DNA of 38,900 nt from Gordonia otitidis NBRC 100426. GTDB lineage: Bacteria; Actinomycetota; Actinomycetes; Mycobacteriales; Mycobacteriaceae. The notes below the pieces were generated by a model. The model did not search any database and had not been told where the DNA came from. It worked only from the letters and a program-made list of their open reading frames with translations. A program made the translations under genes and the position numbers. The first letter of the stretch is position 1. The number at the start of each line of letters is the position of its first letter. Where the stretch lies: the NCBI RefSeq assembly GCF_000248075.1, contig NZ_BAFB01000090.1:1-38900 (forward strand), given 5' to 3'. Positions 26,200 to 33,587 of this stretch are shown piece after piece.

Positions 26200-26822
26200 C
26201 CGTCTTCGATCGCTCGCTTGTACAGGTCGGTCTTGGTGGGCGAAGGGCGTCCGACTGCCTGGTATCGCAGGCGGATGCGACTGACGTAGTCGGCAACGGT
26301 CTCGGTCGACAGATGCAGCTCGGCGGCCACCCGGCTGGTGGATTCACCTGCGGCGTACAACTCGAGGACGCGACGCTGCATGGGTGGGAGGTCGACGAAC
26401 TCGTCGTCGGAGTCGATCGCCGCTGCCCAGTCGATGCTCGCGACCACTTTGCCGTCGAGTGCCTGCATGATGCCGTCGAGCAACTCGGCATCTCGCGCGT
26501 TCTTGCGGATCACACCCATGACGCCCGCGCTAGCCGCCTGACGTACCAGGAACATCTCGTCGCCCGAGGTGTAGACGAGGACCGGTATGCCCGCGTCGGT
26601 GAGGGCTGCGATGTTGATGAGAGGGGAGGTGCCGTCGTCGAGGCGGAGGTCGAGAAGCACGAGGTCGAGGTCGGTGGTGATGGCGAGCAGGTCGGCGACC
26701 GTGTCGGCGCCGGCGGTCAACTCGAGGGCGTCGTGCTCGGCGAAGGTGGCGCGCAGGCCGCGCACGATCTGCGCGTGATCGTCGACGACGCCGATGCGGG
26801 CGCGACGATGAGGGTCCGTCAT
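26166..26822 (-). CDS. NarL/FixJ-family response regulator
   Basis: A 218-residue regulator. The receiver domain shows the acidic pair D14-D15 (VVDDH), the phospho-acceptor D58 (VLLDLRLDDG), VYTSGDE for the conserved Thr/Ser, and VIRKNAR with the conserved Lys. The C-terminal LuxR-type domain reads LPPMQRRVLELYAAGESTSRVAAELHLSTETVADYVSRIRLRY. It is the first gene of a three-gene signalling operon. Target genes are unknown; the DUF4012 gene just downstream and the lipoprotein gene divergent from it are the nearest candidates. Confidence 0.92.
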   Translation of the reverse strand: MTDPHRRARIGVVDDHAQIVRGLRATFAEHDALELTAGADTVADLLAITTDLDLVLLDLRLDDGTSPLINIAALTDAGIPVLVYTSGDEMFLVRQAASAGVMGVIRKNARDAELLDGIMQALDGKVVASIDWAAAIDSDDEFVDLPPMQRRVLELYAAGESTSRVAAELHLSTETVADYVSRIRLRYQAVGRPSPTKTDLYKRAIEDGWLPIPRRLRR

Positions 26823-27215
26823 GGAGGTATTTTGACTGATCAGCGCCGTCGGGATGGTCTGGGTGGGCGAGGGCTACTGCTAGGAGCCGCTTCATTAGTC
26901 TGTTCGGACTACAGAAAGAGGTACTGGCAGGATCTCAATTCATCCATACGTGGATACGTCGATGCCACAGCGAGCTGCGCGCGCATTCGGAGATGTGTCG
27001 AATCGGTGGTCCGCTCGACGCCGAGCTGTGACCCCACTCGGCGCAGCGGGTTTCTGATCCCACTGATCGACGGACACCGCCGTCAGCCTTATCCAATCTG
27101 TTGCATTTTCTTCGCCGTTCTGGTGCGCGGCATTGCCCATGGCCTCCCGCCTCGATGCCTACGCTGCAACTAAGCCGATAACCCGGGCCGTTCGGAAGCC
27201 GAAGGGGTGATCGTC
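26823..27215. other. Divergent intergenic region between regulator and lipoprotein genes
   Basis: I see no credible gene in these roughly 390 bases. They should hold the promoters of the signalling operon (minus) and the lipoprotein gene (plus). The part around 26880-26960 is A+T richer. No clear operator palindrome was recognised. Confidence 0.45.
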
Positions 27216-27980
27216 GTGAAGCCTCAGCATCGCGTTCAGATCGCAACACTGTCGGCCGTCCTCTGCGCCGTGCTGGCTCTGGCAGGGTGCGGGCTCGCCC
27301 GGGAATCAGGTACCGCGGTCCCCGCGCCGCCGACGGCCTCTGACCACATTCCCGCCGACTTCGACACCACCTTTCGTTGGATTCCGGGTGACGTCCTCGA
27401 CCTCTCAGCTCCAGAGGGGACCTTCGTCCGTGCTTTTGTCGAATCCTTCGAGATCGCGAATGCCACGCAGTCGACGAGTTGGGGATACCCCGGATTTTCC
27501 GACGCCGCGCCGTCGAACATCGCGCAGATGCTGACCGTGTACCCGTCTAAGGTCTCCGATGCGAGACCGTCGGTGGGCACAGTGTTCTTCACCGCGCTCC
27601 GGCGAGAAGACAACGCCTACGGGACACGTATCGTGCTGTGCCGGTATGGGTATTCGTCGGTACGCGACGGGAGCGGCACGTCGGCGTGGAGTTCGCGCGT
27701 CGACGCGCCGCGGCCGGTGGAGATCGACTTCCGCCAACAAGCGGCCGCACCCCCGGTGAAGGTGCACGGATCGCAGCGCACACCGGGAGCCGACGTCTTC
27801 GGTGGCTGGTACGCCTCGCGCTACGACTTCGCCGCGGTCTACCCGACGCCGTCCGCCGACCAACAGGCCTGCGCCGCGCAGGTTCCGGCATCGGTACCCA
27901 ACCGCCCGGCCCGTCATGGCGCGCAGCCGTGGGCGCCGATGCCGCCCAGCCCGGGATGGTCGGCGCGCGCAGACCTTTGA
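27216..27980 (+). CDS. Putative lipoprotein of unknown function
   Basis: A 254-residue protein starting at the GTG at 27216, with AAGGGG 8 bases upstream; an in-frame GTG at 27207 is too close to that site. The signal ends in the lipobox ALAGC with Cys25, so the protein is probably lipid-anchored outside the membrane. The mature part is Pro-, Ala- and Ser-rich with no family that I recognise; it contains two pairs of Cys-free beta-type segments and ends in a Pro-rich tail. Conservation near FRWIPGDVLDL and YGTRIVLCRYGY could define a small domain. Divergent from the response regulator operon, so possible co-regulation. Confidence 0.72.
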   Translation: MKPQHRVQIATLSAVLCAVLALAGCGLARESGTAVPAPPTASDHIPADFDTTFRWIPGDVLDLSAPEGTFVRAFVESFEIANATQSTSWGYPGFSDAAPSNIAQMLTVYPSKVSDARPSVGTVFFTALRREDNAYGTRIVLCRYGYSSVRDGSGTSAWSSRVDAPRPVEIDFRQQAAAPPVKVHGSQRTPGADVFGGWYASRYDFAAVYPTPSADQQACAAQVPASVPNRPARHGAQPWAPMPPSPGWSARADL

Positions 27981-28267
27981 CGTAGGGCCTGGCCGGTGGT
28001 TCTGGGCGCTGCTCGGCCGTCGGGACGTGCGCCTTTAATCCGCCGACATGGAGGTCACCGAATCTGGCCTATTAGCCCGCTGGCCAAGAGCTGGTTGAGA
28101 TGGACGAGGGCGTGGAAGAAGTCTGCTGCGCGCATCTGGTCAATTCTGCCTTCGGGCAATTACGACTAGCCGAACCGACGTCGGCGAACATCGTGAATCG
28201 ACGTCTATGCCCCACTTTGCCGATACTCTGAGCGCGGCGCAGACGACGACATGCATTGGGAGAGTAG

Positions 28268-28699
28268 ATGGCACCGAAGTCTCAGGTGATATTCCGGCGG
28301 ACAACGGTGCGCGCCGGCATCGTTGCCGCGGTTGTGCTGAGCGCGATACTCGGCGCTGAGCCGGTGCCCGCTGCTGCAGCAGTGCGTACCCTGACCGTCG
28401 CGCCGCCCAGCGGGACCGGGCGATACGGCGCGGGATGTACCTACACACTGACAGCACGAGTGACGAACAACGACCCGGTGACGTTTTCCGTTCGCCAGCC
28501 GACCCGGCTGGCCAACGGAAAACTACTGCGATTCACCTTTGACGTAGTGCCCCACAAGCATGTGGCGACCCTCCACTGGAGTCCGGTCGTTGAGGGGCGT
28601 TTTGTTCTCGGCGCACGGCAGGGGAATTCGCAGTGGAAGCTGCGTGGTGCTGACGTAGGCCGGAGATTGGATCTCGGGAGTTCGTGCTCGGGGATCTAA
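28268..28699 (+). CDS. Small secreted protein
   Basis: A 143-residue protein with GGGAGAG 4-10 bases before its ATG. Residues 1-38 form a signal peptide (RRTTVRAG, hydrophobic core, PAAAA near the cleavage site). The mature domain of about 105 residues has a beta-rich pattern, with Cys57 and Cys141 that may form a disulphide (GAGCTYTLTARV and SSCSGI). This suggests a small immunoglobulin-like fold. I recognise no family or enzyme motif. Convergent with the lsr2 gene, with a shared hairpin in between. Confidence 0.68.
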   Translation: MAPKSQVIFRRTTVRAGIVAAVVLSAILGAEPVPAAAAVRTLTVAPPSGTGRYGAGCTYTLTARVTNNDPVTFSVRQPTRLANGKLLRFTFDVVPHKHVATLHWSPVVEGRFVLGARQGNSQWKLRGADVGRRLDLGSSCSGI

Positions 28700-28710
28700 C
28701 CAAGCCCCCG

Positions 28711-28734
28711 AGCCGCTCCGCTCAGTGAGCGGCT
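28711..28734. terminator. Hairpin at the convergent end of lsr2 and the secreted-protein gene
   Basis: AGCCGCTC (28711-28718) pairs with GAGCGGCT (28727-28734), an 8-bp stem with an 8-nt loop that includes the lsr2 stop codon. It could terminate transcription from the plus strand; no clear T run follows. Confidence 0.35.
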
Positions 28735-29090
28735 TCGTACGCCTCGACGATCTCCTTGGGGAGACGCCCGCGAGGTCCCACCTCGTAACCTTCCTCGATG
28801 GCCCACTCGCGGACATCGCTCGTAGGGGCCGATGGTGCGGACTTCGACGATGCTTTCTTGGTCGTCACGCGCGGTGCGGTGGACTGCTTGCGGCCGCCGA
28901 TCCTCGTGGATGCCTCGAGAAGCTTCGCGACGGTGATTCGACCGTTCTCAACCTTGTCGAGATTGGCGCTGGAGATATCAAGCTGATAGTCGACGCCGAG
29001 CCATGACCACAGAACCGTGTGAACGTCGTCGAGTTCGATCTCTCGGCCGTCGAGATCATCGACGAATGTAACTGACCGAATGGTTGCCAT
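28722..29090 (-). CDS. Lsr2-family nucleoid-associated protein (divergent paralogue)
   Basis: A 122-residue H-NS-like silencer. The N-terminal dimerisation half (VTFVDDLDGREIE, LGVDYQLDISSANLDKV) and the C-terminal DNA-binding half (VREWAIEEGYEVGPRGRLPKEIVEAYEAAH) match Lsr2; the RGR motif that enters the minor groove of A+T-rich DNA is intact. The linker is basic and Ser/Lys-rich. GGAG lies 8 bases before the ATG. The N-terminal half departs from canonical Lsr2, so this is probably an additional paralogue, not the main chromosomal copy. It lies just before an A+T-richer segment, which such proteins typically bind and silence. Confidence 0.9.
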   Translation of the reverse strand: MATIRSVTFVDDLDGREIELDDVHTVLWSWLGVDYQLDISSANLDKVENGRITVAKLLEASTRIGGRKQSTAPRVTTKKASSKSAPSAPTSDVREWAIEEGYEVGPRGRLPKEIVEAYEAAH

Positions 29091-29846
29091 GGGTAAGCTC
29101 CTACTTTGTTAGTGGTAAGACTGCACACGCGACCAGTTGAAAGCGTCCACAGGAAGAATTTCGTCTACCGACTCAATCTCTCTTAGTCGGCCCCAAGCTG
29201 CTTCGCGTCGACTCTCTGATCTGGATACGGCCTATGGGGCAAAAGAACGTTTATGAAACACAATCCTCTTCTCGCACGATTGACGGTCCCCTCTTGCGAT
29301 TCGCACCAACTGAGCACATCGGGTGGATACATAACTCCTATCTGGCGTGTGCCGAGTGAACTAGCTTTGCCGAGATACTAAACATGATACGGATTCAGGG
29401 TAACCCGCTTGCTTAGTGAACTCGTTCGGAGATGACTGGAAACGAAACTAAGAAGCTGCGTTCGGCCACCACTTCTCATCACCGCTCTGACCTACAACAC
29501 TAACTCACAGTGTCGGCCAAACAGAGGATGGACACACAGGAAGGGCAGTTTACGTCCGCTCTGCAGAGCTGCGAACCGCAGACGCGGGTGTAACCGGTTC
29601 GCGGTCCTGCGAGTTGCAAAGCCACGAGATGCTGGTCGACTGGTTCGGTCAGTGATTCATCAGCCACGTGCGCGATCTAGAGGACGGCTCGCTTCTAGCC
29701 TTCGAACGACGCGCGAACCGTAGCGCCTAGCGCTCTGCTCGCGGTAGACCAGAGGACTTGTTGGGATCTGAGTGATGAGCGGGTGAGCCGGATATATACG
29801 CCTCGTAGGCATCTCCGCGAAGCCTTGGACGTATTGTGTCAATATA
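29091..29846. other. Gene-free A+T-richer stretch upstream of lsr2
   Basis: About 750 bases without a credible gene. Short frames exist but have stops and no recognisable motifs; between about 29625 and 29727 the plus strand has a fragmentary frame around LVDWFGQ that is broken by a stop. The segment near 29091-29500 should carry the lsr2 promoter and is a plausible Lsr2 binding region. No tRNA, repeat array or insertion-sequence end was recognised. Confidence 0.4.
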
Positions 29847-30794
29847 CTACTCGCCCATCCGCGCTCTAATTTTTGACGGCCAACTGTCGATATTTGTTCC
29901 ATTCATTCGAATCGCTGCCAGGCAGATCCTGTCCGCACCGATACCAACGCAAGCGGTGTGGGCCACGTGGCCTTCGCCATCGGTGATATTGAACGGTGCT
30001 CCAAAATGGTCTTGGGCGTAATTCCCCGACATCAAGGCGGTTCCGTCGTCAAGATCACCGTAAAGGCGCACGATTAACTCAGTCTTCAGGTTCTCGGCAG
30101 TTTGATTGTGTGCGAGCATCTTTCCGGCACGTCCAAAGAATGGATCATTAGCGGGTACGGGTACCGATTCTAAGTTTAATTCGGCCAGCACGCTTTGGCC
30201 TTGCTCTACCCACACCGCACGGTGCTTCATAGCTTGTTCCGGAGTGCCAAGAGTGACGAACTCGCGCATTCGGAATGCCTGCATCCTTAACGGATCAATC
30301 GACGGCTCGTGCCGAAAACAGTAGCCGCCAACATCAATAACCTTACCCTCGGATGGCAAGGTCTTTCCATAGAATAGCTCGTAACTAGGGTGGCAAGCCG
30401 CTGATACCAGCATCGTTTCTCCAGGATGGAGGTGCCCGTCCCACTCCTCACCGGCGGCGCGGTCTGCCAAAAGGGCCGCATGTTCGCGGTCATCTCCTGT
30501 GAAGATGTTGATGGAGCCTGTCAGGTTGGGAAAGGACGCGATATAGTCGGTTTTTTCATAGCTTGCGCGAGGGAAGATCGGCGGGAATCGGTGGACCTCA
30601 ACGTTGTCTCCATGGATTTCTCGACCCGCAGCAGATAAAATTCTCTGAACGCCTGACATCACCCGTTCGTACTCGCGTCCGCGCCCATAGAGACCGTCGA
30701 TGCCGGTGGGAAGTAACATGCCGACCTGTATCAACTCGTCGCGAAACTCCGCGTGAGCGTTGTGTAAGGGTGTCGGTTCGGATGAAATGCTCAT
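29847..30794 (-). CDS. Amino acid:[carrier protein] ligase, seryl-tRNA-synthetase-like
   Basis: A 315-residue class II aminoacyl-tRNA-synthetase catalytic core. Motif 2 is CFRHEPS...AFRMREF (R161, E163, R176) and motif 3 is GIGADR (to R289). Cys134, Glu178 and Cys282 sit where the zinc ligands of atypical SerRS and of the Bradyrhizobium amino acid:carrier protein ligases lie. The N-terminal coiled-coil tRNA-binding arm of true SerRS is missing, as in those ligases, which activate glycine or alanine with ATP and load it onto a phosphopantetheine carrier. The start overlaps the acyl-CoA-dehydrogenase-like stop (ATGA). A carrier protein gene lies divergently about 1.5 kb away. Amino acid choice cannot be read from sequence. 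Confidence 0.88.
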   Translation of the reverse strand: MSISSEPTPLHNAHAEFRDELIQVGMLLPTGIDGLYGRGREYERVMSGVQRILSAAGREIHGDNVEVHRFPPIFPRASYEKTDYIASFPNLTGSINIFTGDDREHAALLADRAAGEEWDGHLHPGETMLVSAACHPSYELFYGKTLPSEGKVIDVGGYCFRHEPSIDPLRMQAFRMREFVTLGTPEQAMKHRAVWVEQGQSVLAELNLESVPVPANDPFFGRAGKMLAHNQTAENLKTELIVRLYGDLDDGTALMSGNYAQDHFGAPFNITDGEGHVAHTACVGIGADRICLAAIRMNGTNIDSWPSKIRARMGE

Positions 30795-31969
30795 AGATTC
30801 TTTCCTAGTCGGTACGCCGGAACAATCTGGGCGGTGTTTGCACGAATTCGATCATTTGAAACCATAAGTTGCGGACCGAATGAGTCGCGCAGCAAGCGTC
30901 CCATTGACGCGGGGTGATCTTCGCGATAGCCGTTCAGTCCGCAGATCGCCAAGGCCGCCGTTACGACATCGACCACAGCCATGGACGAATTGATCTTCAG
31001 GTTGTTGAGTGCAATCGTGAAAGGTATCGGTGGTTCGTTCTGGCCAGAGGCGAGGAAAGACTCGTAGCGCAAGATGGAGTCACGGAGGAACGCTTCGAAA
31101 CGTTGATGGACGACAATCAGATCCACGAACCTGCTAGCTTGCGGCGTCGTTTCGCCACCGGACTTGCGGGTTGCGGATCGGACCTCACGACGTGCCTTCT
31201 CCATCGCGGCGTCGGCGATGCCGAGCCATACCGCCGACCAGAGGATGTGTGCTGTTGGAAGTACGGTGCGTTCAGACACCGAGCCATAGTCGAGCTGCAG
31301 CGCATCCGAGGTGGCGGTTTCGGCGCGCAGGAGGAAGCCCGGACTACATGTCCCGCGGAAGCCGATGACGTTCCAAGGTGTGGTTGCTCGCATCTGCACG
31401 TCGCGACGAGGCACTACCACCAAGACTTGGTCGCTGGAAGGCGCATCAGGATTGCGCCGTGCAGTTATCGCTATGTAGTCAGCATAGTCACCGTACGAAA
31501 TCACCGGCGCGTTCTTCTCCAGGACGATGCTGTGGCCGTCTGTTACGACAGCGCACGTAGAATTTCGGATGTCGCCACCGGTGCTGATTTCAGTTGTGGC
31601 GGAAGCAATCAGACTGTCTGCGCTCGTCATAGCCTGAATAAGCCGCTCAGATGAGGGGCTTTTGCTCTGCGCGACCGCGGCAGCTTGCGAATGATGCATG
31701 GCGAAGATCATTCCCGCCGCAGAACAGGCCTCGCCCAATCGACGCGAGATGTTGGCAAGCTCGCGGATCGAAGTATCTAAACCTCCGAGCCGGGAGGGGA
31801 AGGCGCAAGACAGCAGTCCGCCAACCTTCATCGCGTCGACTGCTTCGTGCGGAAACCGCGCCTCGGCATCGACATCGTCGGCTGCCGCGGCGGCAGCGGC
31901 GACTGTCGCTCTGACCGCTGACTCGAGAGTCGTCGGGTCCTGCTGAGCGTGGGGAACGGCGTTCGTCAT
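30791..31969 (-). CDS. Acyl-CoA-dehydrogenase-like flavoprotein
   Basis: A 392-residue member of the acyl-CoA dehydrogenase family. Helical N-terminal part with GLLSCAFPSRLGGLD; middle beta domain with SATTEISTGGD and WNVIGFRGTCSPGF; C-terminal helices with LAICGLNGYRED, MGRLLRDSF and RANTAQI. In typical members the last motif is YEGT with a catalytic Glu; here it reads RANT, so the base is missing at that position. Family members can act on carrier-bound substrates, for example PigA and RedW on prolyl carriers. The ATG at 31969 is used; a GTG at 31978 is closer to GAGGAG and possible. Overlaps the ligase start by 4 bp, so both are co-translated. Confidence 0.82.
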   Translation of the reverse strand: MTNAVPHAQQDPTTLESAVRATVAAAAAAADDVDAEARFPHEAVDAMKVGGLLSCAFPSRLGGLDTSIRELANISRRLGEACSAAGMIFAMHHSQAAAVAQSKSPSSERLIQAMTSADSLIASATTEISTGGDIRNSTCAVVTDGHSIVLEKNAPVISYGDYADYIAITARRNPDAPSSDQVLVVVPRRDVQMRATTPWNVIGFRGTCSPGFLLRAETATSDALQLDYGSVSERTVLPTAHILWSAVWLGIADAAMEKARREVRSATRKSGGETTPQASRFVDLIVVHQRFEAFLRDSILRYESFLASGQNEPPIPFTIALNNLKINSSMAVVDVVTAALAICGLNGYREDHPASMGRLLRDSFGPQLMVSNDRIRANTAQIVPAYRLGKNL

Positions 31970-32269
31970 CGGGGCCACGGACTCCTCTTGTATCGTGCGT
32001 GGTGGCGGTGTTGCGTCGAGATTGGGTGAAGCGGTCCTGCGCAAGCCGCGTTGCGCGGCCAAATGAGTGTACGACAGCGCTCGCCTACTCGATTGTCACG
32101 TTCGGGTGGACTTTGGGGATCAAGACCGAATGTACGTCCGCAGAGCGGCGAGGATGTAGACCTAATGGTCATCAAGGCTGGTCATCTAAGGCGCATACAC
32201 GATAGACCGAGGGTTTCATTGTAGTCTACAATCGGGGCACGCTCCGAAACCCATCACGAAAGCCGAGAT
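31970..32269. promoter_or_regulatory. Divergent promoter region of the aminoacyl-carrier module
   Basis: About 300 bases separate the dehydrogenase-like gene (minus) from the carrier protein gene (plus). No gene is seen. The right end contains the palindrome at 32218-32232, and the left end the GAGGAG site of the dehydrogenase-like gene. Shared control of both arms is likely. Confidence 0.5.
32218..32232 (+). promoter_or_regulatory. Palindrome ATTGTAG-T-CTACAAT overlapping a -10 box
   Basis: Perfect 7-bp arms around one central base, 37 bases before the carrier protein ATG. Its right arm includes TACAAT, one base off the -10 consensus, with a poor -35 candidate upstream. The shape suits a dimeric repressor, for example GntR-like. 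Confidence 0.5.
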
Positions 32270-32518
32270 ATGGACGATCAAATTAGGAACATCCTTGCTG
32301 CGTACGCAAAGATGCCGACTGATGTATTCGCGCTCTCTGAGGATGAGGATCTGTACGAGCGAGGACTGACATCCCACGCAAGCGTAAACGTGATGCTGGC
32401 AATAGAAGATGAGTTTTCGATCGAGTTCCCGGATGAACTCCTGAAGAAAGCAACATTCGCAACAATCTCTCGCCTTGTTGCGGTCGTCTCGGACTTGACG
32501 GGCAAAGCGATTGCTTGA
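32270..32518 (+). CDS. Acyl/aminoacyl carrier protein
   Basis: An 82-residue acidic protein of carrier-protein size with a four-helix pattern. The phosphopantetheine site is RGLTSHASV with Ser35, in place of the usual G(L/x)DSL. After it, VMLAIEDEFSIEFPDELL and the TFATISRLVAVV helix are typical of carrier proteins. The TSHASV variant resembles, from memory, the carriers that partner the SerRS-like ligases. No strong ribosome binding site precedes the ATG. A 4'-phosphopantetheinyl transferase must come from elsewhere in the genome. It is divergent from the ligase/dehydrogenase-like pair and convergent with the deacetylase gene. Confidence 0.88.
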   Translation: MDDQIRNILAAYAKMPTDVFALSEDEDLYERGLTSHASVNVMLAIEDEFSIEFPDELLKKATFATISRLVAVVSDLTGKAIA

Positions 32519-32618
32519 ACTTCGTCGAGAGCAGATCGCCGATCTACGTGTCAAGGCGGTAAACCAAATAGCAACACTCAAGCTACAAAACTCTGGACGC
32601 TGATGCCAGGATGCAAAG

Positions 32619-33563
32619 CTACACGTTGTATAGCAGCCGTTTCGCAATGAAAGCAGCAAAACGGAGAGGGTGCATGCTGGCTCCAACTAGTGAACGATGT
32701 ACTTCAAAAGGTGAGTCCTCGCTGCTCGCGGGCGGCCCCCAAGTCGTAACCGCGTATGAGTAGCCCGCTCTGGCCACTTCGGATATCGTCGTCTCATCGT
32801 AGTCACTACGCGTGCCGTTGGGGTAGGCAAAGGTGGGCACCTCAATATGAAGGTTCTCTTCCAGAACGCGCTTCGAGGTTTGTAGCGTGGTCCTCTGGTC
32901 TGACGCCGACTCACGCGAAAGTATCGGATGCTCGATAGTGTGCGACCCCACGGTCAGACCCGCGTCGTGTAGTTCTTTGGCCTGATCCCAGTCTAAAAAG
33001 TGCCGATCGAACTCGTAACAACCGTCAGGTGCCAGCTGGTCCACCAGATCGTCGACACATGCAGCTCGTGCAACATGGGACAGCTGTTTTACATCGCGTT
33101 CGATCTGGCGTTGTATCACCACTCGGTTCTCCCGGCTTTTCAACTGAACTTTCGTGCCCCGATACTCGAGCTCTCGGGCTGTAGCGTTTCCCACGGCCCA
33201 GCCTAAGCGCTCCCACCAGGCGTGAACACTGCGGTCCAATATCCCGGGGACCAGGTAGATAGTGGCGGGCATATTGAAACGTCGGAGAATCGGTGCCGCA
33301 ATCGTCAGATTGTCGCGATAGCCATCGTCGAAAGTTAAAGCGACCGCTCTCGGTGGCAGCGGTTTTCCTGAAGCGAGTGCATCGAGGCCAGTCCGTAGGT
33401 CTACAACGTTTGTGAACTGGTGCAGAATCCTCATCTGTTGAGCGAATCTGCGTGCCCCCTGTCCTGGCGGCGCCGGCCAACACCAGGTTCCCTCGACGTT
33501 GTGGAATCCAAGAACGAGTAGGCGGCTTGGGGTGTTGCCTGAGTAGATTCTGCGGACTAACAT
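32619..33563 (-). CDS. Polysaccharide deacetylase (NodB/CE4)
   Basis: A 314-residue metal-dependent deacetylase. The NodB motif 1 is LTFDDGYRDN, with D79 as likely base and D80 as metal ligand; motif 2 is GSHTIEHP with H208 and H212. YLVPGILD and TFAYPNGT are further conserved parts of the fold. No signal peptide is evident, so it may act on a cytoplasmic lipid-linked intermediate, or be exported otherwise. It removes acetyl groups from N-acetyl (sometimes O-acetyl) sugars and so exposes free amines. It follows the GT-B gene by 24 bp in the same direction. ATG at 33563. Confidence 0.88.
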   Translation of the reverse strand: MLVRRIYSGNTPSRLLVLGFHNVEGTWCWPAPPGQGARRFAQQMRILHQFTNVVDLRTGLDALASGKPLPPRAVALTFDDGYRDNLTIAAPILRRFNMPATIYLVPGILDRSVHAWWERLGWAVGNATARELEYRGTKVQLKSRENRVVIQRQIERDVKQLSHVARAACVDDLVDQLAPDGCYEFDRHFLDWDQAKELHDAGLTVGSHTIEHPILSRESASDQRTTLQTSKRVLEENLHIEVPTFAYPNGTRSDYDETTISEVARAGYSYAVTTWGPPASSEDSPFEVHRSLVGASMHPLRFAAFIAKRLLYNV

Positions 33564-33587
33564 TGCGGCGACTCCACTAGTTGACGG

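Noticed and set aside
24986..26491. Long minus-strand upstream extension of the kinase-like gene frame
   Set aside because: Overlaps the real kinase and regulator in another frame and is Arg/His-rich, typical of an out-of-frame reading; the ATG at 24985 with a ribosome site is the proper start.
26313..27173. Long plus-strand open frame opposite the response regulator
   Set aside because: It is antisense to a clear NarL-type regulator, has Gly/Val/Asp-rich mirror composition, and has no motif.
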